Assembly (NCBI GenBank): GCA_002205965.3
Contig: NADL03000666.1
Location: forward strand, 1,178,001-1,242,000
Direction of reading: 5' to 3'
DNA length: 64,000 nt
Source of the DNA: Kappaphycus alvarezii
Taxonomy: Eukaryota > Rhodophyta > Florideophyceae > Gigartinales > Solieriaceae
Part shown: in pieces, positions 37,327 to 45,442 of the stretch
How positions within the stretch are numbered: the first letter of the stretch is position 1
How the letters are laid out: every line of letters starts with the position of its first letter
Position numbers and translations under genes: made by a program
Notes under the pieces: model-generated
What the model saw: the letters and a program-made list of their open reading frames with translations, nothing else
Database searches by the model: none
Told to the model about the DNA's origin: nothing

Positions 37327-38378
37327 ATGGGAGGAAAAAGGGCCTGGGAATGGATCATCTCGATTACGTGGGACTACTACGAACTCCACGTAATCATCCA
37401 TTTCTATATTAATATATGCCTATGTTTTCGTACATTGAACGGACCATTGCTACCTCAAGAAGATTTCCGACTATTAATAAGAGTCCTATTTTCATTCCAA
37501 AACGGAAGGTTCACGGAAGCAGGTCCAGAGTTTGTGGAAGTAATATATCATTAATCTATAGGAAGGTATGGAATGGTAGCTATCGGAGACTTGTCGCGAA
37601 CGTATCTGAACATTGTCCGTCCGATTTACGTATTTCTCAAGAACAACCAAGATGTGCGACTGAGAGGTTACGCCTTACCCCCTGATATGGAGTATCGACT
37701 GGTCCCGTATCCTCTATGGGAACCTTACGTTTCTCCGCTCAGGAACACAAACTCAGCTGAAGATCAAGTTCCTCCCGAGACCTTCATGACGATACGAGCA
37801 GGACCATCAAGTGATCGGGGCGGATCATCGAGGAGGGCAAGGCGTCAGGAGCAGCGAGGAAGATCACCAAGAAGATCACCTCGAACACCGCCTAGTCTCC
37901 CAGGGGAAACTATGCCTACTTAATTATTGGACGACTACCAATCAGACGTTGGCTTCGTGAGATAGCAGAGGACCCTCGAGAAGCAGAAGTAATTTCCTTT
38001 TTTGCCATTAGTATTTCCATGTGCTTCCAAACCATTCACGGGGCGCACCTGACTCTTGAGGACTCAGTTCTTATATTGGGAGTTTTTTTCTCCTTCAGAT
38101 ACCCGTTTCTGGACCCGTTGCCAGAAAAGTTTCCATACTACGTCTACTATCTCACATTTAGAAGGTTTGGAGATGTGAAACGGGAGAGGCTCATTAGAGA
38201 ACACTATGAGACCATACGCCGAATCTACGAAACTCTTGACAAAGGAGATGAGCCGGTCATCGCATGATACACACTCTCTCATCATATTGGAAATGAGCTA
38301 CTACCATATCCTTTTAGTCAATCATTTACTCTCCCTGATGAATGGATAGAACTCCCACAAGAACAACAAGGGCATTAA
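37327..38378 (+). CDS. Extra gypsy gene after integrase: two diverged modules joined by an Arg/Ser linker
   Basis: The first module (about 37330-37750) reads with one stop at 37552. The second (about 37925-38378) is in a shifted frame and carries one stop at 38265. They align: INICLCFRTLNGPLLPQEDF with ISISMCFQTIHGAHLTLEDS, RVLFSF with GVFFSF, YLNIVRPIYVFL with HYETIRRIYETL, and YRLVPYPL with NELLPYPF. Between them is a basic linker rich in Arg and Ser (RRARRQEQRGRSPRRSPRTP, about 37823-37890). No known family recognised. Its place between integrase and the 3' LTR is that of accessory (env-like or other) genes in some gypsy elements, but no signal or membrane segment typical of env is obvious. 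True start unknown; coding status inferred from the conserved duplication. Confidence 0.6.
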
Positions 38379-38401
38379 TGACGAGCCGGGACGATCGTCT
38401 T

Positions 38402-38417
38402 GAGCGGGAGGGCGTGA
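38402..38417 (+). promoter_or_regulatory. Polypurine tract before 3' LTR
   Basis: GAGCGGGAGGGCGTGA directly precedes the LTR start TGTGCGCAAAA, the expected site for plus-strand priming. It is not a perfect purine run, so the exact boundary is tentative. Confidence 0.5.
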
Positions 38418-38643
38418 TGTGCGCAAAATTTGCAAACGAAAAAAAATCTAGAGGAGGATCAAATTAGGATACAGTATCGGAATTTGGAAGATATTTTTAC
38501 AGTTTCTGAATTTGCAAGATATTTTTAATTTGGATGAGTGTGGAAAATTCATGACTTGATTATTTATTTTAAGACACAGTGTCATTAATGGATGTCATTA
38601 CTGTACACGTCCAAGGTCGACATACTTTTCGAAGACGTCGCAG

Positions 38644-38651
38644 TATTTAAA
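38644..38651 (+). promoter_or_regulatory. TATA-like box upstream of the LTR acidic gene
   Basis: TATTTAAA about 78 bases before the ATG. The same box precedes the gene in the LTRs at 41365-41372 and, on the minus strand, near 2331-2340; it is degraded in the other two. Conserved position suggests a promoter for the acidic gene separate from the retroelement promoter. Confidence 0.5.
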
Positions 38652-38728
38652 CTTCGAAGTCGACGTCGTTGAGGCAACCCCCCGCCATCAACTACCCCAT
38701 CGGCTCACCCCTTCTTTTAGCCCTTAAC

Positions 38729-39310
38729 ATGATCAACCTCCGCCCTTCCGTCACCATCACCAAGTCATCCCGAGGCCGTCGTCCACTCAACGCTTTGGCC
38801 CTGATGGCAAATGGTCCAACCGACTACGATCATTACTGTAGAAGTTTGGACCGGGAACGCGTTCAGGAGTGGGTCCGCCGTAACTGCTTCGAGCAGGCAG
38901 AGGAAGCAGAGGATGTGGAGGAGGGAGAAGAGGAGTTAGAGGAAGAGGAGGATGAAAAGGAGGACTGGGTGGATCCGTGGGAGCCACTAGTGTATAACGG
39001 TGGGGGGTCCCATGGAGGAAGGAGGGAGACTGAGGGAGTAATTGTGATCTCTGACTCTTCTGACGAGGATAAAGAGAGGAGAGAAGTGGAGGAAGAGGAG
39101 GATGAGGGGGAGAGAGACATGGAAAGTGCTGGATTAGTGGGGAACGGGCCAGAAAATATGGACCAGGTTGTCCCGACTCTGGAACCGGATGGGGACGTCC
39201 TCAGTGGTCTAGATATTTTGCAGGAGGCAATGGATAATTCTAAGGCGTTCGCGGATATTTGTGTGGACTGCCTGGGTGGAATGATATTTTGGGGAACTGT
39301 TTGGCTCTGA
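38729..39310 (+). CDS. Acidic LTR-encoded protein, subfamily 2 (most intact copy)
   Basis: About 193 residues from the ATG at 38729. Parts in order: basic start (SVTITKSSRGRRPLNALALM, 8-27), a helical conserved stretch (DYDHYC to EWVRRNCFEQ, 32-56), a Glu-rich tract with DWVDPWEPLVYN (57-90), VIVISDSSDEDKE (104-116) which looks like a SUMO-interaction motif, a second acidic tract, then the family end VVPTLEPDGDVLSGLDILQE and FADICVDCLGG. A one-base loss near 39278 changes the last residues; in the other frame the usual end (ELFGSDVED) can still be read. It lies wholly inside the 3' LTR, between two TATA boxes, on the same strand as gag-pol. Function unknown; a nuclear regulatory role is inference from composition and motifs only. 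Confidence 0.75.
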   Translation: MINLRPSVTITKSSRGRRPLNALALMANGPTDYDHYCRSLDRERVQEWVRRNCFEQAEEAEDVEEGEEELEEEEDEKEDWVDPWEPLVYNGGGSHGGRRETEGVIVISDSSDEDKERREVEEEEDEGERDMESAGLVGNGPENMDQVVPTLEPDGDVLSGLDILQEAMDNSKAFADICVDCLGGMIFWGTVWL

Positions 39311-39457
39311 TGTAGAGGACTACGATATTAAGGAAAGAATCTAGATATTTATCCTGATAGTATCTGCTGTAAGTCTTTCTCGTTCACACGATTCCACTTG
39401 ATGCATTTTATGGTTCTTAGTATGTTTCTTTGAGACTTTAGGGATACTCAAACAGTC

Positions 39458-39464
39458 TATATAA
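39458..39464 (+). promoter_or_regulatory. Retroelement TATA box in 3' LTR
   Basis: TATATAA followed by GCTGAGTAAACTGCTTCC, conserved in the LTRs at 42222-42228 and, on the minus strand, at about 31353-31360 and 1547-1554. Position after the acidic gene and before the hairpins and conserved terminus suits the U3/R promoter. Confidence 0.55.
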
Positions 39465-39770
39465 GCTGAGTAAACTGCTTCCCCTTGTGGAGGTCAAGCA
39501 AGTTGGCAGACAACTTCAAGCCAAGTCCTGAGTAGTAGGGAGTTGAGAGTCAACTTCAGACCCAAGAAACCTTTTTCCTACGCTGCTCACAGAGCATCAG
39601 TGGTAGACCCCGCCCCTTTCATACTTGCTTGTAGCCCTCTCAACTCTCTTCCATATACATTCCTTTTTGTTCGTTCAACTATACCACGGTAGCACTTTTG
39701 TCGCTTGCAACACCTCCTTCTTGGGATAGCTGGTTCTGAGTATCTCTTCTCCGACGATCTACCCCTATCA

Positions 39771-41036
39771 GTAGTCTTGTGACAACTGCAGTTAGCGCCG
39801 AGATGCCCGTCACACCTGCTTCAGGACTTACCGTTGTGTTGGCCAAGAATCAAAGGAGCCGAGGGGATATTCTGTCCGGACCGGCGCGGAGTCTGGGTTC
39901 AAGCGTCGGACGGCGTGTAGGACTGCCTCCTCAGTGATGTCCATCGGGAGCGGAGGTCTTTCATGTCGATGGCTGTCACAGGAGAGTTCGGTGCAGGGTG
40001 CAACTCTCGCAGACGTTCCAAAACGTGTGGGTCCCGCACGTCCGCAATTTGCGATTGATGTGGGGAGCGCATCGCATGCCCGTATTGTGCGTCTGCAGCT
40101 AGGTGGGCTGCCTGGCGAAACTTTGGGTCCCGCTTGTTGTCTGTCTGGTTTTTCTGCGGGCGATGTCGTACGGTTCGCTCTTCCCTGATCTGGTATGCTT
40201 GAATAGCTTCCCTGCACATTTCATTCCATTCGCCTGCGGTGGCGCGGCGGATGCGTTCTCGGAGTCCTTGGATTTGCCTTGTCTGAGACCGCCATCCGGC
40301 TTCCCACGCATTAAACGTCGCAAGACAGCGGTCGGGAGAAAATGTATCCGGAGGAAGGCAATGTGCACTGCTTTTGCATCCCGTGCGTTTGCTGCGGATC
40401 GAAACAGTCGAATGCGCAATATGGCAAGACTGTGAATGCAGTTCCCAGGAATTCGGTTGAAGATGTCCGAGGGCCTTAGCGGGCTGTGCAGTGCATCATG
40501 CACCGAAGGAAGAGAAGTGGTAGGGGTGGACTGGTCGTTGGTTGCGGATATAGTTGTTGGAGGCACCAGGGGCATTGATACGGGGAAGTGGGAAAGGAGG
40601 GATGGATTAATGGCGAGAGGCCTTGCTCTCCCGTTTTCCTGGTGGGGTGGATTGGTCGAGTTGTTCCTTCACCGTCTGCATCCCCTTTATGCGTTGTGAC
40701 AGGGCGTGGGTGCGTTTTGTGCGTCGTTCGGTCTTCCCCGTGTGTGTGGAGGGGGCTTCAGGAACGTCCGGCTTTGGTTGCGTAAGCTGGTGAGCCGCAC
40801 TTGTTTCCTGGGGTTTTGCGACCCTAAGGTTGACAGGTGAGGGTTGTCTAGGTGTGTGGGCCAGGGTAGTTTTGTTTGTCGCCTGTGGCGTCGCCCTGTC
40901 GGGTTCTTCATGGACTGTGGTGGTCTTCAGTGTTTCCACTCCACTGTCCGGGGTCACGTCGTTGTTGTCGTGGTGGGCCGCTGGTTGACTGTCTGCCTCC
41001 GATGCGGCGCCTCGGGTGTCCTGCGTATATGAAGTT
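39771..41036 (-). pseudogene. LINE ORF, middle part up to RT start (minus strand)
   Basis: Continues the reading frame of 42541-43165 across the inserted LTR. First comes a Pro/Thr/His-rich region (41036-40607), then, with frame changes, RIRRATAGEWNEMCREAIQA and DPHVLERLRELHPAP, then MDITEEAVLHAVRRLNPDSA and ISALTAVVTRL. The last parts match the segment just before and at the start of RT in protist LINEs (pattern ...VL.AVRRL...SAPGPDG..). The frame is cut at 39771 by the gypsy 3' LTR, so the RT core is not here. High GC compared with surrounding AT-rich DNA. Confidence 0.65.
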
Positions 41037-41364
41037 TGTCGGAACGAAAAAGGTCCTCTTCGCATCTTGAAATCCGTCCTTGACTAATCGACCAACCTTT
41101 GTCTTCCCAAAACAAATTCTGATTATCTTTTTCCTTTATGAATCCAAATTCACTGTACAACTCCATTTTCTATTTTATGTTTGAATATTTGGTCCTCCCC
41201 CTTCAAAGAGACGCCTTTCAATTCGTGGTCACTTCGCCTCCCAAATTCAGTTCTGATATTTTATCACGCAGATTTTTATGATGCCCCCGAATTCATGCAA
41301 ATCCAAGGCCGCATTATCGCCTTTTTTTTGACCAAGACCATGATGATTACCAAAGACATGCCCC

Positions 41365-41372
41365 TATTTAAA
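41365..41372 (+). promoter_or_regulatory. TATA-like box upstream of the LTR acidic gene
   Basis: TATTTAAA about 110 bases before the ATG at 41480; same relative place as in the 3' LTR at 38644. Confidence 0.5.
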
Positions 41373-41479
41373 GTGCTATAACATTGTCGCTGAAGCACCA
41401 CTCCTACCACCAACAATTTGATAAGCTGGTTACCCTTTCTGTCAACATCCGCAACCCCGCTCACCCCTTTTCCAGAAAT

Positions 41480-42093
41480 ATGACGTCAAATCGCCCCTCT
41501 GTGCCTATCTCAAAAAACCGCCCTTCCCGTCCCATCAATGGCCTCCGTCTCGCCGCCTACGGGCCAAACGATGCCGACAACTACATCCGGCGGCAAACTA
41601 AGAAGAAAATCATCGAGTTCGTTCGCCGCCTCTTCATAGAAGAAGAGGCGAGGGAGGTAAGTGAGGATGAGACTGAGAAAGTCGAGGAGGAGAGCGGGGA
41701 GTCCTTCGGGAATAGTTAGCCCCTGAGCTAGTGTACGAGAATCAGGAGAAGGATGGGGAGGAAGGGGAGGAAGAGGAGAAAGAGGAGAAAGAGGAGGAAG
41801 AGGAGGAAGAGGAGGAAGAGGAGGATGAGGAGGATGATGAGGACGAGGACGAGGTCGACGTGGATGAGGGGACAGAGGGCGTGGAAAGTGTTGGACTGGT
41901 GGGGCCTGGACTGGAGAGTATGGAACAAATGGTGCCGACGCTGGAACCGGATGGAGATATCTTTAGTAGTTTAGTGATCTCCCAGGAGGGAATAGAGAGC
42001 TATGAGCCGTTCGAAGATAATTGTGGGGACTGCTTGGACAGCATGGATATTTTAGAGGCGTTCCTGAGATCTGATTTAGAGAATGGGAAATAA
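41480..42093 (+). pseudogene. Acidic LTR-encoded protein, subfamily 1 (one shift, one stop)
   Basis: The ATG at 41480 begins MTSNRPSVPISKNRPSRPIN. Then come NDADNYIRRQTKKKIIEFVR, RLFIEEEAREVSED and a Glu-rich part ending at a stop at 41717. The next part, one frame over, has APELVYEN, a very long Glu/Asp tract (about 41745-41860), then VGPGLESMEQMVPTLEPDGD, EPFEDNCGDCLDSMDILEAF and LRSDLENGK before the stop at 42093. The C-terminal pattern of acidic residues with Met-Ile-Leu-Phe (SMDILEAF) resembles acidic activation domains. Subfamily 1 lacks the VIVIS-DSSD motif of subfamily 2. Confidence 0.8.
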
Positions 42094-42221
42094 GAGGACC
42101 TCATTGATTGTTAGTTTCTTAAGTATCTTTTGTTTAGAGTATCTCATCCACACAAATTATTTGTATGCAATTCCTGGTACCTTCTATAGTTTTGTTCGGA
42201 CTTTAGGGGGAGCCTCAAGTC

Positions 42222-42228
42222 TATATAA
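42222..42228 (+). promoter_or_regulatory. Retroelement TATA box in solo LTR
   Basis: TATATAA followed by GCTGAGTAAACTGCTTCC, conserved among the LTR copies. Confidence 0.55.
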
Positions 42229-42263
42229 GCTGAGTAAACTGCTTCCTCATGGAGAGATCAAGC

Positions 42264-42321
42264 AAGTTGGCAGACAACTTCAAGTCAAGTCCCGAGTAGT
42301 AGGAAGTTGAGAGTCAACTTC
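42264..42321 (+). repeat. Twin hairpins downstream of the LTR TATA box
   Basis: Stem 1 is AAGTTG / CAACTT (42264-42269 with 42275-42280). Stem 2 is GAAGTTGA / TCAACTTC (42303-42310 with 42314-42321). Equivalent pairs occur at 39500-39555 (plus) and 27984-28041 (minus). They lie about 35-100 bases after the TATA box, near the expected 5' end of the element RNA. Confidence 0.6.
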
Positions 42322-42540
42322 AGACCCAAGAAACCTTTTTCCTACGCTGCTCACAGAGCATCAGTGGTAGACCCTGCTCCTTCCATACTTGCTTGTAGAC
42401 CTCTCAACGCTCTTCCATATACACTCATTTTTGTTTGTTCAACTATACCACGGTAGCACTTTTGTCGCTTGCAACCCCTCCTTCTTGGGGTAGTTGGGTC
42501 TGAATATCTCTTCTCCCGACGATTTACCCCTATCAAAGTT

Positions 42541-43165
42541 TTCAACAAAAGCACCCCCTCTCGGAAGGGTTGCTGCTGCTGCGTCCATGACCACCCACCA
42601 ACCTCGCGGGCAGCAGCTACGCAAGTTCCATCTTTCCACTCGGTTGTAGGGAGCTCTGCGATGAGCTCGGAAAGCGGGCTGGTGGAGAGGCGGGCGCCAT
42701 CGTAAATGTTTGGGATCTTCCGGAGTATTTTAGGAGATTGTTGGAGTCCGCGGCGTAGTGCACAACAATTTTGCAATCTCCGGATGTGAGGAGTGCATGC
42801 TTGGGCAAGGGCACTCCGGCATCCTCGGCTGCGATCAGTAGGCTTGCTTGTGCGTCTTCGTATACCGGCAAGGCTCCAATGCCCGCAGGGCCTGCGGAGA
42901 AAGCCAGCGTGGACATCATAGGGGCCAGCGTTGGGGTTAATCCTGTCATACCATTCAGGGCGACAGGGGCTCTCGGTTTGGGGGCACGGCTCCGACGCTT
43001 CGGGGTCTCCTCGTGCGATGGGGCATTCGGAGCAAGCGATCCTGCCAGCAGTCGGCAGAAATCGTGCACAGTGGAGGGGGCCGTAGCTACTCGGGGGCTC
43101 TTGTGAGCCTTCACGATTTGTGCCCACGAAGGCGGAAGGCGTTTGGCCTTGGCAGCACTCTCCAT
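42541..43165 (-). pseudogene. LINE ORF, N-terminal part (minus strand)
   Basis: The ATG at 43165 begins MESAAKAKRLPPSWAQIVKA. A basic Pro/Arg region follows (KRRSRAPKPRAP), then LPVYEDAQASLLIAAEDAG and SGDCKIVVHYAADS. That frame ends at 42617. After a shift near 42705, LSELIAELPTTEWKDGTCVA and QQQQPFREGVLLLKT carry on to the LTR insertion at 42541. Beyond the LTR the same frame goes on at 41036 (SYTQDTRG). The start is chosen because it is the first ATG after a conserved leader (43179-43217). It is probably the gag-like or linker N-terminal region of a LINE; no nucleic-acid-binding motif was recognised. Confidence 0.55.
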
Positions 43166-43178
43166 ATGGGATAGACCG

Positions 43179-43217
43179 GATATATCTTCCAAGAGTAAAA
43201 CACCCAAACCTTTTCCC
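43179..43217 (-). repeat. Conserved LINE leader motif
   Basis: GATATATCTTCCAAGAGTAA then AACACCCAAACC; 14 bases upstream of the LINE ATG on the minus strand. Copies at 30483 and 50293. Confidence 0.55.
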
Positions 43218-43379
43218 TCTCCATATTGGCGGCTGGATCAGAGATTTGTGGGGGCGTTGGAGGAAGAAGAGAGAAAAGCAAAACAAGGGAAGGGGAAAAG
43301 GTGGGTATGCGTTTGATGCGTAGCGATGTGTTGCTCGGCTCTGGTATTTAATGTAAGCGCAGTCTCTACGCTTCCGCGG

Positions 43380-44418
43380 CAACCGGTCGTTCCTCCTCCG
43401 TCAGGCAGGGCCTTCGCTCCGCCGTTTCGCCCTGTCCATCCCCAGGATAGTCGACCTTTCGACCCTTGACCCTCCAACTCTAGCTGCTTCACCCACCAAT
43501 ACTCTAAACCTTCTCAAACGGGTGCAGCAAGAGGCGCGGGCAAGAATATATTGGCACGACGAATTCTGGGCGAATGCCCCAAATCCGACCGCACATAGCG
43601 ACGCCGACATTCGACATCGCATCCGTGGCTTAGCGTTCCGCCGCAGCCCCGCCGCGGCGTTTCTCTTCGCCCACCCACGGAAGCTACGAAGGTGCACACC
43701 ACACACACTGGCAGACCATGCTCCGCCGTCACCTCGGACTGACAGTGTATGATGACTCCATGCCCTCAACTGCCACCACTGTGACCACCCCTTGGACACC
43801 CGCGGGGATCACGCCGCCGACCTCTGCTGCCCTGGTTTCGGCCGTCGTCACCCCCATGACTCCCTCTGCTATGCGTTTGCGACACAAGTTACCCGCGCTG
43901 CGTATCGCTGCGGGTCTGGATACTCGGCACGAGGTTCCGCTCCTCATCCGGGGCACTGAGCTTCGGCCCGCCGATATCCTTGTACAACCCCCCCAACACC
44001 GGAAGGCACAACGTTGCGCCCCATTGCGTGTGACATCAATGTCGATTCACCGTTAAAGGCCGCAGTTCGCACCAAGGAGACCCAGGTTGCGGGAGGCGCT
44101 GCTGAACCGGCGGCCCGCGACAAGGTTACAACTCTGGAACGCAACCTCGCCCGACGCCTCCCGCTCCCTCAACTGGCCCATCTTCTGCGCCAGAAAAGGC
44201 CGAACTTCACGTTTCGACCTCTGGCGTTTGATTCCCTGGATGCCCCTTCCCCTGGTACTATTGCTTTTATCCAGGAGTTAGTTCCGGCGATCGCGTCCAA
44301 GTGTCACTCGACACTTGGCGTTATCCGCCGCCGTATCTACCAGCGACTGAGTTGCACCCTTTGGTCATCCATTGCTCAAGCTATCCTGTCCCGAGCCCCG
44401 ATGTGCATGGACGACTAG
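43380..44418 (+). pseudogene. LINE C-terminal region, lineage A
   Basis: With several frame changes the plus strand reads RVQQEARARIYWHDEFWA, MLRRHLGLTVYDD and a Cys/His knuckle (CHHCDHPLDTRGDHA, about 43760-43805). A further HP.DSLCYAF segment and RPADILV (about 43967) follow, then CDINVDSPLKAAV, GAAEPAARDK, RPNFTFRPLAFDS and IRRRIYQRLSCTLWSSIAQA. This is the standard C-terminal order of protist LINE proteins: zinc knuckle, RPAD motif, (D)VTV endonuclease-like core, closing helix. The stop is at 44418. It lies head to head with the minus-strand LINE at 43165. A second fragment of this lineage is at 61.3 kb. Confidence 0.75.
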
Positions 44419-44449
44419 GTACATCCGGTTAGATCTTGGCCGTATAGTT

Positions 44450-44800
44450 AGGACGTGCGCAGTCACCATCGATGTTACTGTTGCCTACCCCTCCGCACGC
44501 CACCACATTTCGCCAAGTACGGTTACCGCAGGCGCTGCCGCAACACTCGCAGAGCGCGAGAAACTCGTCATTACGGCGCTTACTGCAATGCCTTGCTTCC
44601 TTCGCTGCTTCTCGTCGCGGTTCCTCCCCTCAACAGGAGCTCCGCGACTTCTTTACCCGTTTTGCATTTAGTCTCCAAATAATGCAGGCGCGACAGATTA
44701 CTACCCGCCGCCCGCATCCGTAGTTTAGTTAATTTATGAATACCCTCCGCACGCTTCTGTGCGACATTGTACAACCCATAAAGATTTACCACCACGTCCA
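44450..44800 (+). pseudogene. LINE C-terminal region and 3' end, lineage B
   Basis: TIDVTVAYPSARHHISPST, GAAATLAEREK, then in other frames RHYGAYCNA and ASFAASRRGSSPQQELRDFF, matching the endonuclease-like end of protist LINEs. The 3' untranslated part contains CGCCCGCATCCGTAG and ends in a tail with a hairpin (CGCAC-GCTTCT-GTGCG at about 44751-44766) and AAAGATTTACCACCAC. Minus-strand copy at 46.84-47.25 kb; other 3' ends at 29.5, 45.55 and 47.88 kb. Confidence 0.75.
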
Positions 44801-44802
44801 CA

Positions 44803-44850
44803 GTAGATACTGAATGCATTAAACTTCTTTCTCTTTCTTTCTAACAGAAA
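44803..44850 (+). repeat. Shared motif with 3' splice-site look
   Basis: TAGATACTGAATGCATTAAA then CTTCTTTCTCTTTCTTTC and TAACAG. A near copy is at 46765-46803 (TAGGTACTGAATGCATTAAA then TTCACATCAG). The long pyrimidine run ending in CAG after a TACTGAAT box looks like a branch point and 3' splice site, ahead of the lineage D coding part at 44.89 kb. Confidence 0.4.
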
Positions 44851-44884
44851 ACTGCACATATATCCCACCACCTGACCGCCAGAC

Positions 44885-45305
44885 GGGGCTCATGCGTAAT
44901 CCCCCCCTAAACTGTTTTATTAATGACTCCGAGTTCGCTGCCAGCCCGCAGGCCTTTGATGTCTCTGTCATCAGTCCGCACTCATCCGGGTTTCGTTGTT
45001 GTCCTCCATGTGGCCATATCTCCAAGAAAGAATCAGAGAAACGCCACCATTACCATACTTTATGCGAATACTACGGACTGGACCTTCACCCCATGGTTGC
45101 TGATGTCTATGGTTGCATTGGACCCGGGTTTGATCAAGCTGTGCAACAAGTCGCCCACTTTCTCGCCAGCAAGCGTGGTACATCTGTTGCCGCCGAGAAA
45201 CATTCGCTCCTCGTTAGATTCGTATACCTGATTGTCCAATACGTTGCTACGTCCGTTAATCGGTGGCGTCTTGACCAGACCACCGATTTGGCCCCTGCTG
45301 TGTAG
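44885..45305 (+). pseudogene. LINE C-terminal region, lineage D
   Basis: An open frame of about 137 codons: NCFINDSEFAASPQAFDVSV, KESEKRHHYHTLCEYYGLDL, HPMVADVYGCIGPGFDQAV, ASKRGTSVAAEKHSLLVRFV and QYVATSVNRWR. This follows the endonuclease-like pattern: DV.V, then KR..Y...C...G...P.V, then a closing helix with R. It is a third distinct LINE lineage directly behind lineage B. Related fragments at 21.5 and 29.85 kb. Confidence 0.7.
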
Positions 45306-45387
45306 TCCCAGGCCCTGCGCTGTATGGCGCTAGCGGTCTCCTAAGTATTAATCAATAAAGGTGATGCTTTCTTATGAAATAGAAGTT

Positions 45388-45442
45388 CTTTTTTCTCACT
45401 CCAAATGAGTGAATTCTCTTTTTCTCATTCCAAATGAGTGAT
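45388..45442. repeat. Tandem 27-base repeat with hairpin
   Basis: Two adjacent units containing TCACTCCAAATGAGTGA and TCATTCCAAATGAGTGA, each preceded by TTCTNTTTTTC. The first unit is a perfect stem (TCACTC/GAGTGA). It follows the end of the lineage D LINE and an AATAAAGG signal, so it may be that element's 3' tail. Confidence 0.6.

Larger units (their letters stand above)
32305..39770 (+). mobile_element. Ty3/gypsy LTR retrotransposon, nearly full length
   Basis: In order on the plus strand: 5' LTR remnant (32305-32379), gag with zinc knuckles, aspartic protease, RT, RNase H, integrase, an extra gene (37327-38378), a purine tract and a complete 3' LTR (38418-39770) containing the acidic gene. 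Domain order protease-RT-RNase H-integrase is that of Ty3/gypsy. Several stops and frame changes show that it is dead. The right flank is a LINE ORF (minus strand) cut at 39771. The left LTR has been lost except for its end, so no target-site duplication can be tested. Confidence 0.85.
38418..39770 (+). mobile_element. 3' LTR (copy 4) with acidic gene
   Basis: Runs from TGTGCGCAAAATTTG to CGATCTACCCCTATCA, about 1353 bases. Order: shortened U3, TATTTAAA (38644-38651), acidic gene (38729-39310), TATATAA (39458-39464), two hairpins (39500-39516 and 39541-39555), conserved downstream part and terminus. Its U3 lacks about 120 bases present in the 41 kb LTR. The next base on the right is LINE coding sequence. 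Confidence 0.75.
41037..42535 (+). mobile_element. Solo LTR (copy 5), target-site duplication AAGTT
   Basis: Starts TGTCGGAACGAAAAAGG and ends TTTACCCCTATCA, 1499 bases, flanked by AAGTT at 41032-41036 and 42536-42540. Removing it and one AAGTT rejoins the minus-strand LINE frame without a shift, which independently confirms the boundaries. It contains the TATTTAAA box (41365), acidic gene (41480-42093), TATATAA (42222-42228), two perfect-stem hairpins and the conserved end. This is the reference copy for the family. Confidence 0.92.

Noticed and set aside
31042-39775. The block from 31047 to 39770 as one insertion in a single LINE.
   Set aside because: Flanking five bases differ (CAATG and GTAGT) and the left LINE sliver is only about 22 residues long; kept as a weak suggestion.
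42351-43382. A 343-codon open frame on the minus strand, the longest in the window.
   Set aside because: It runs through the LTR end and through the antisense or shifted frame of the LINE; only its middle (about 42541-42705) is the real LINE frame. The rest is chance.
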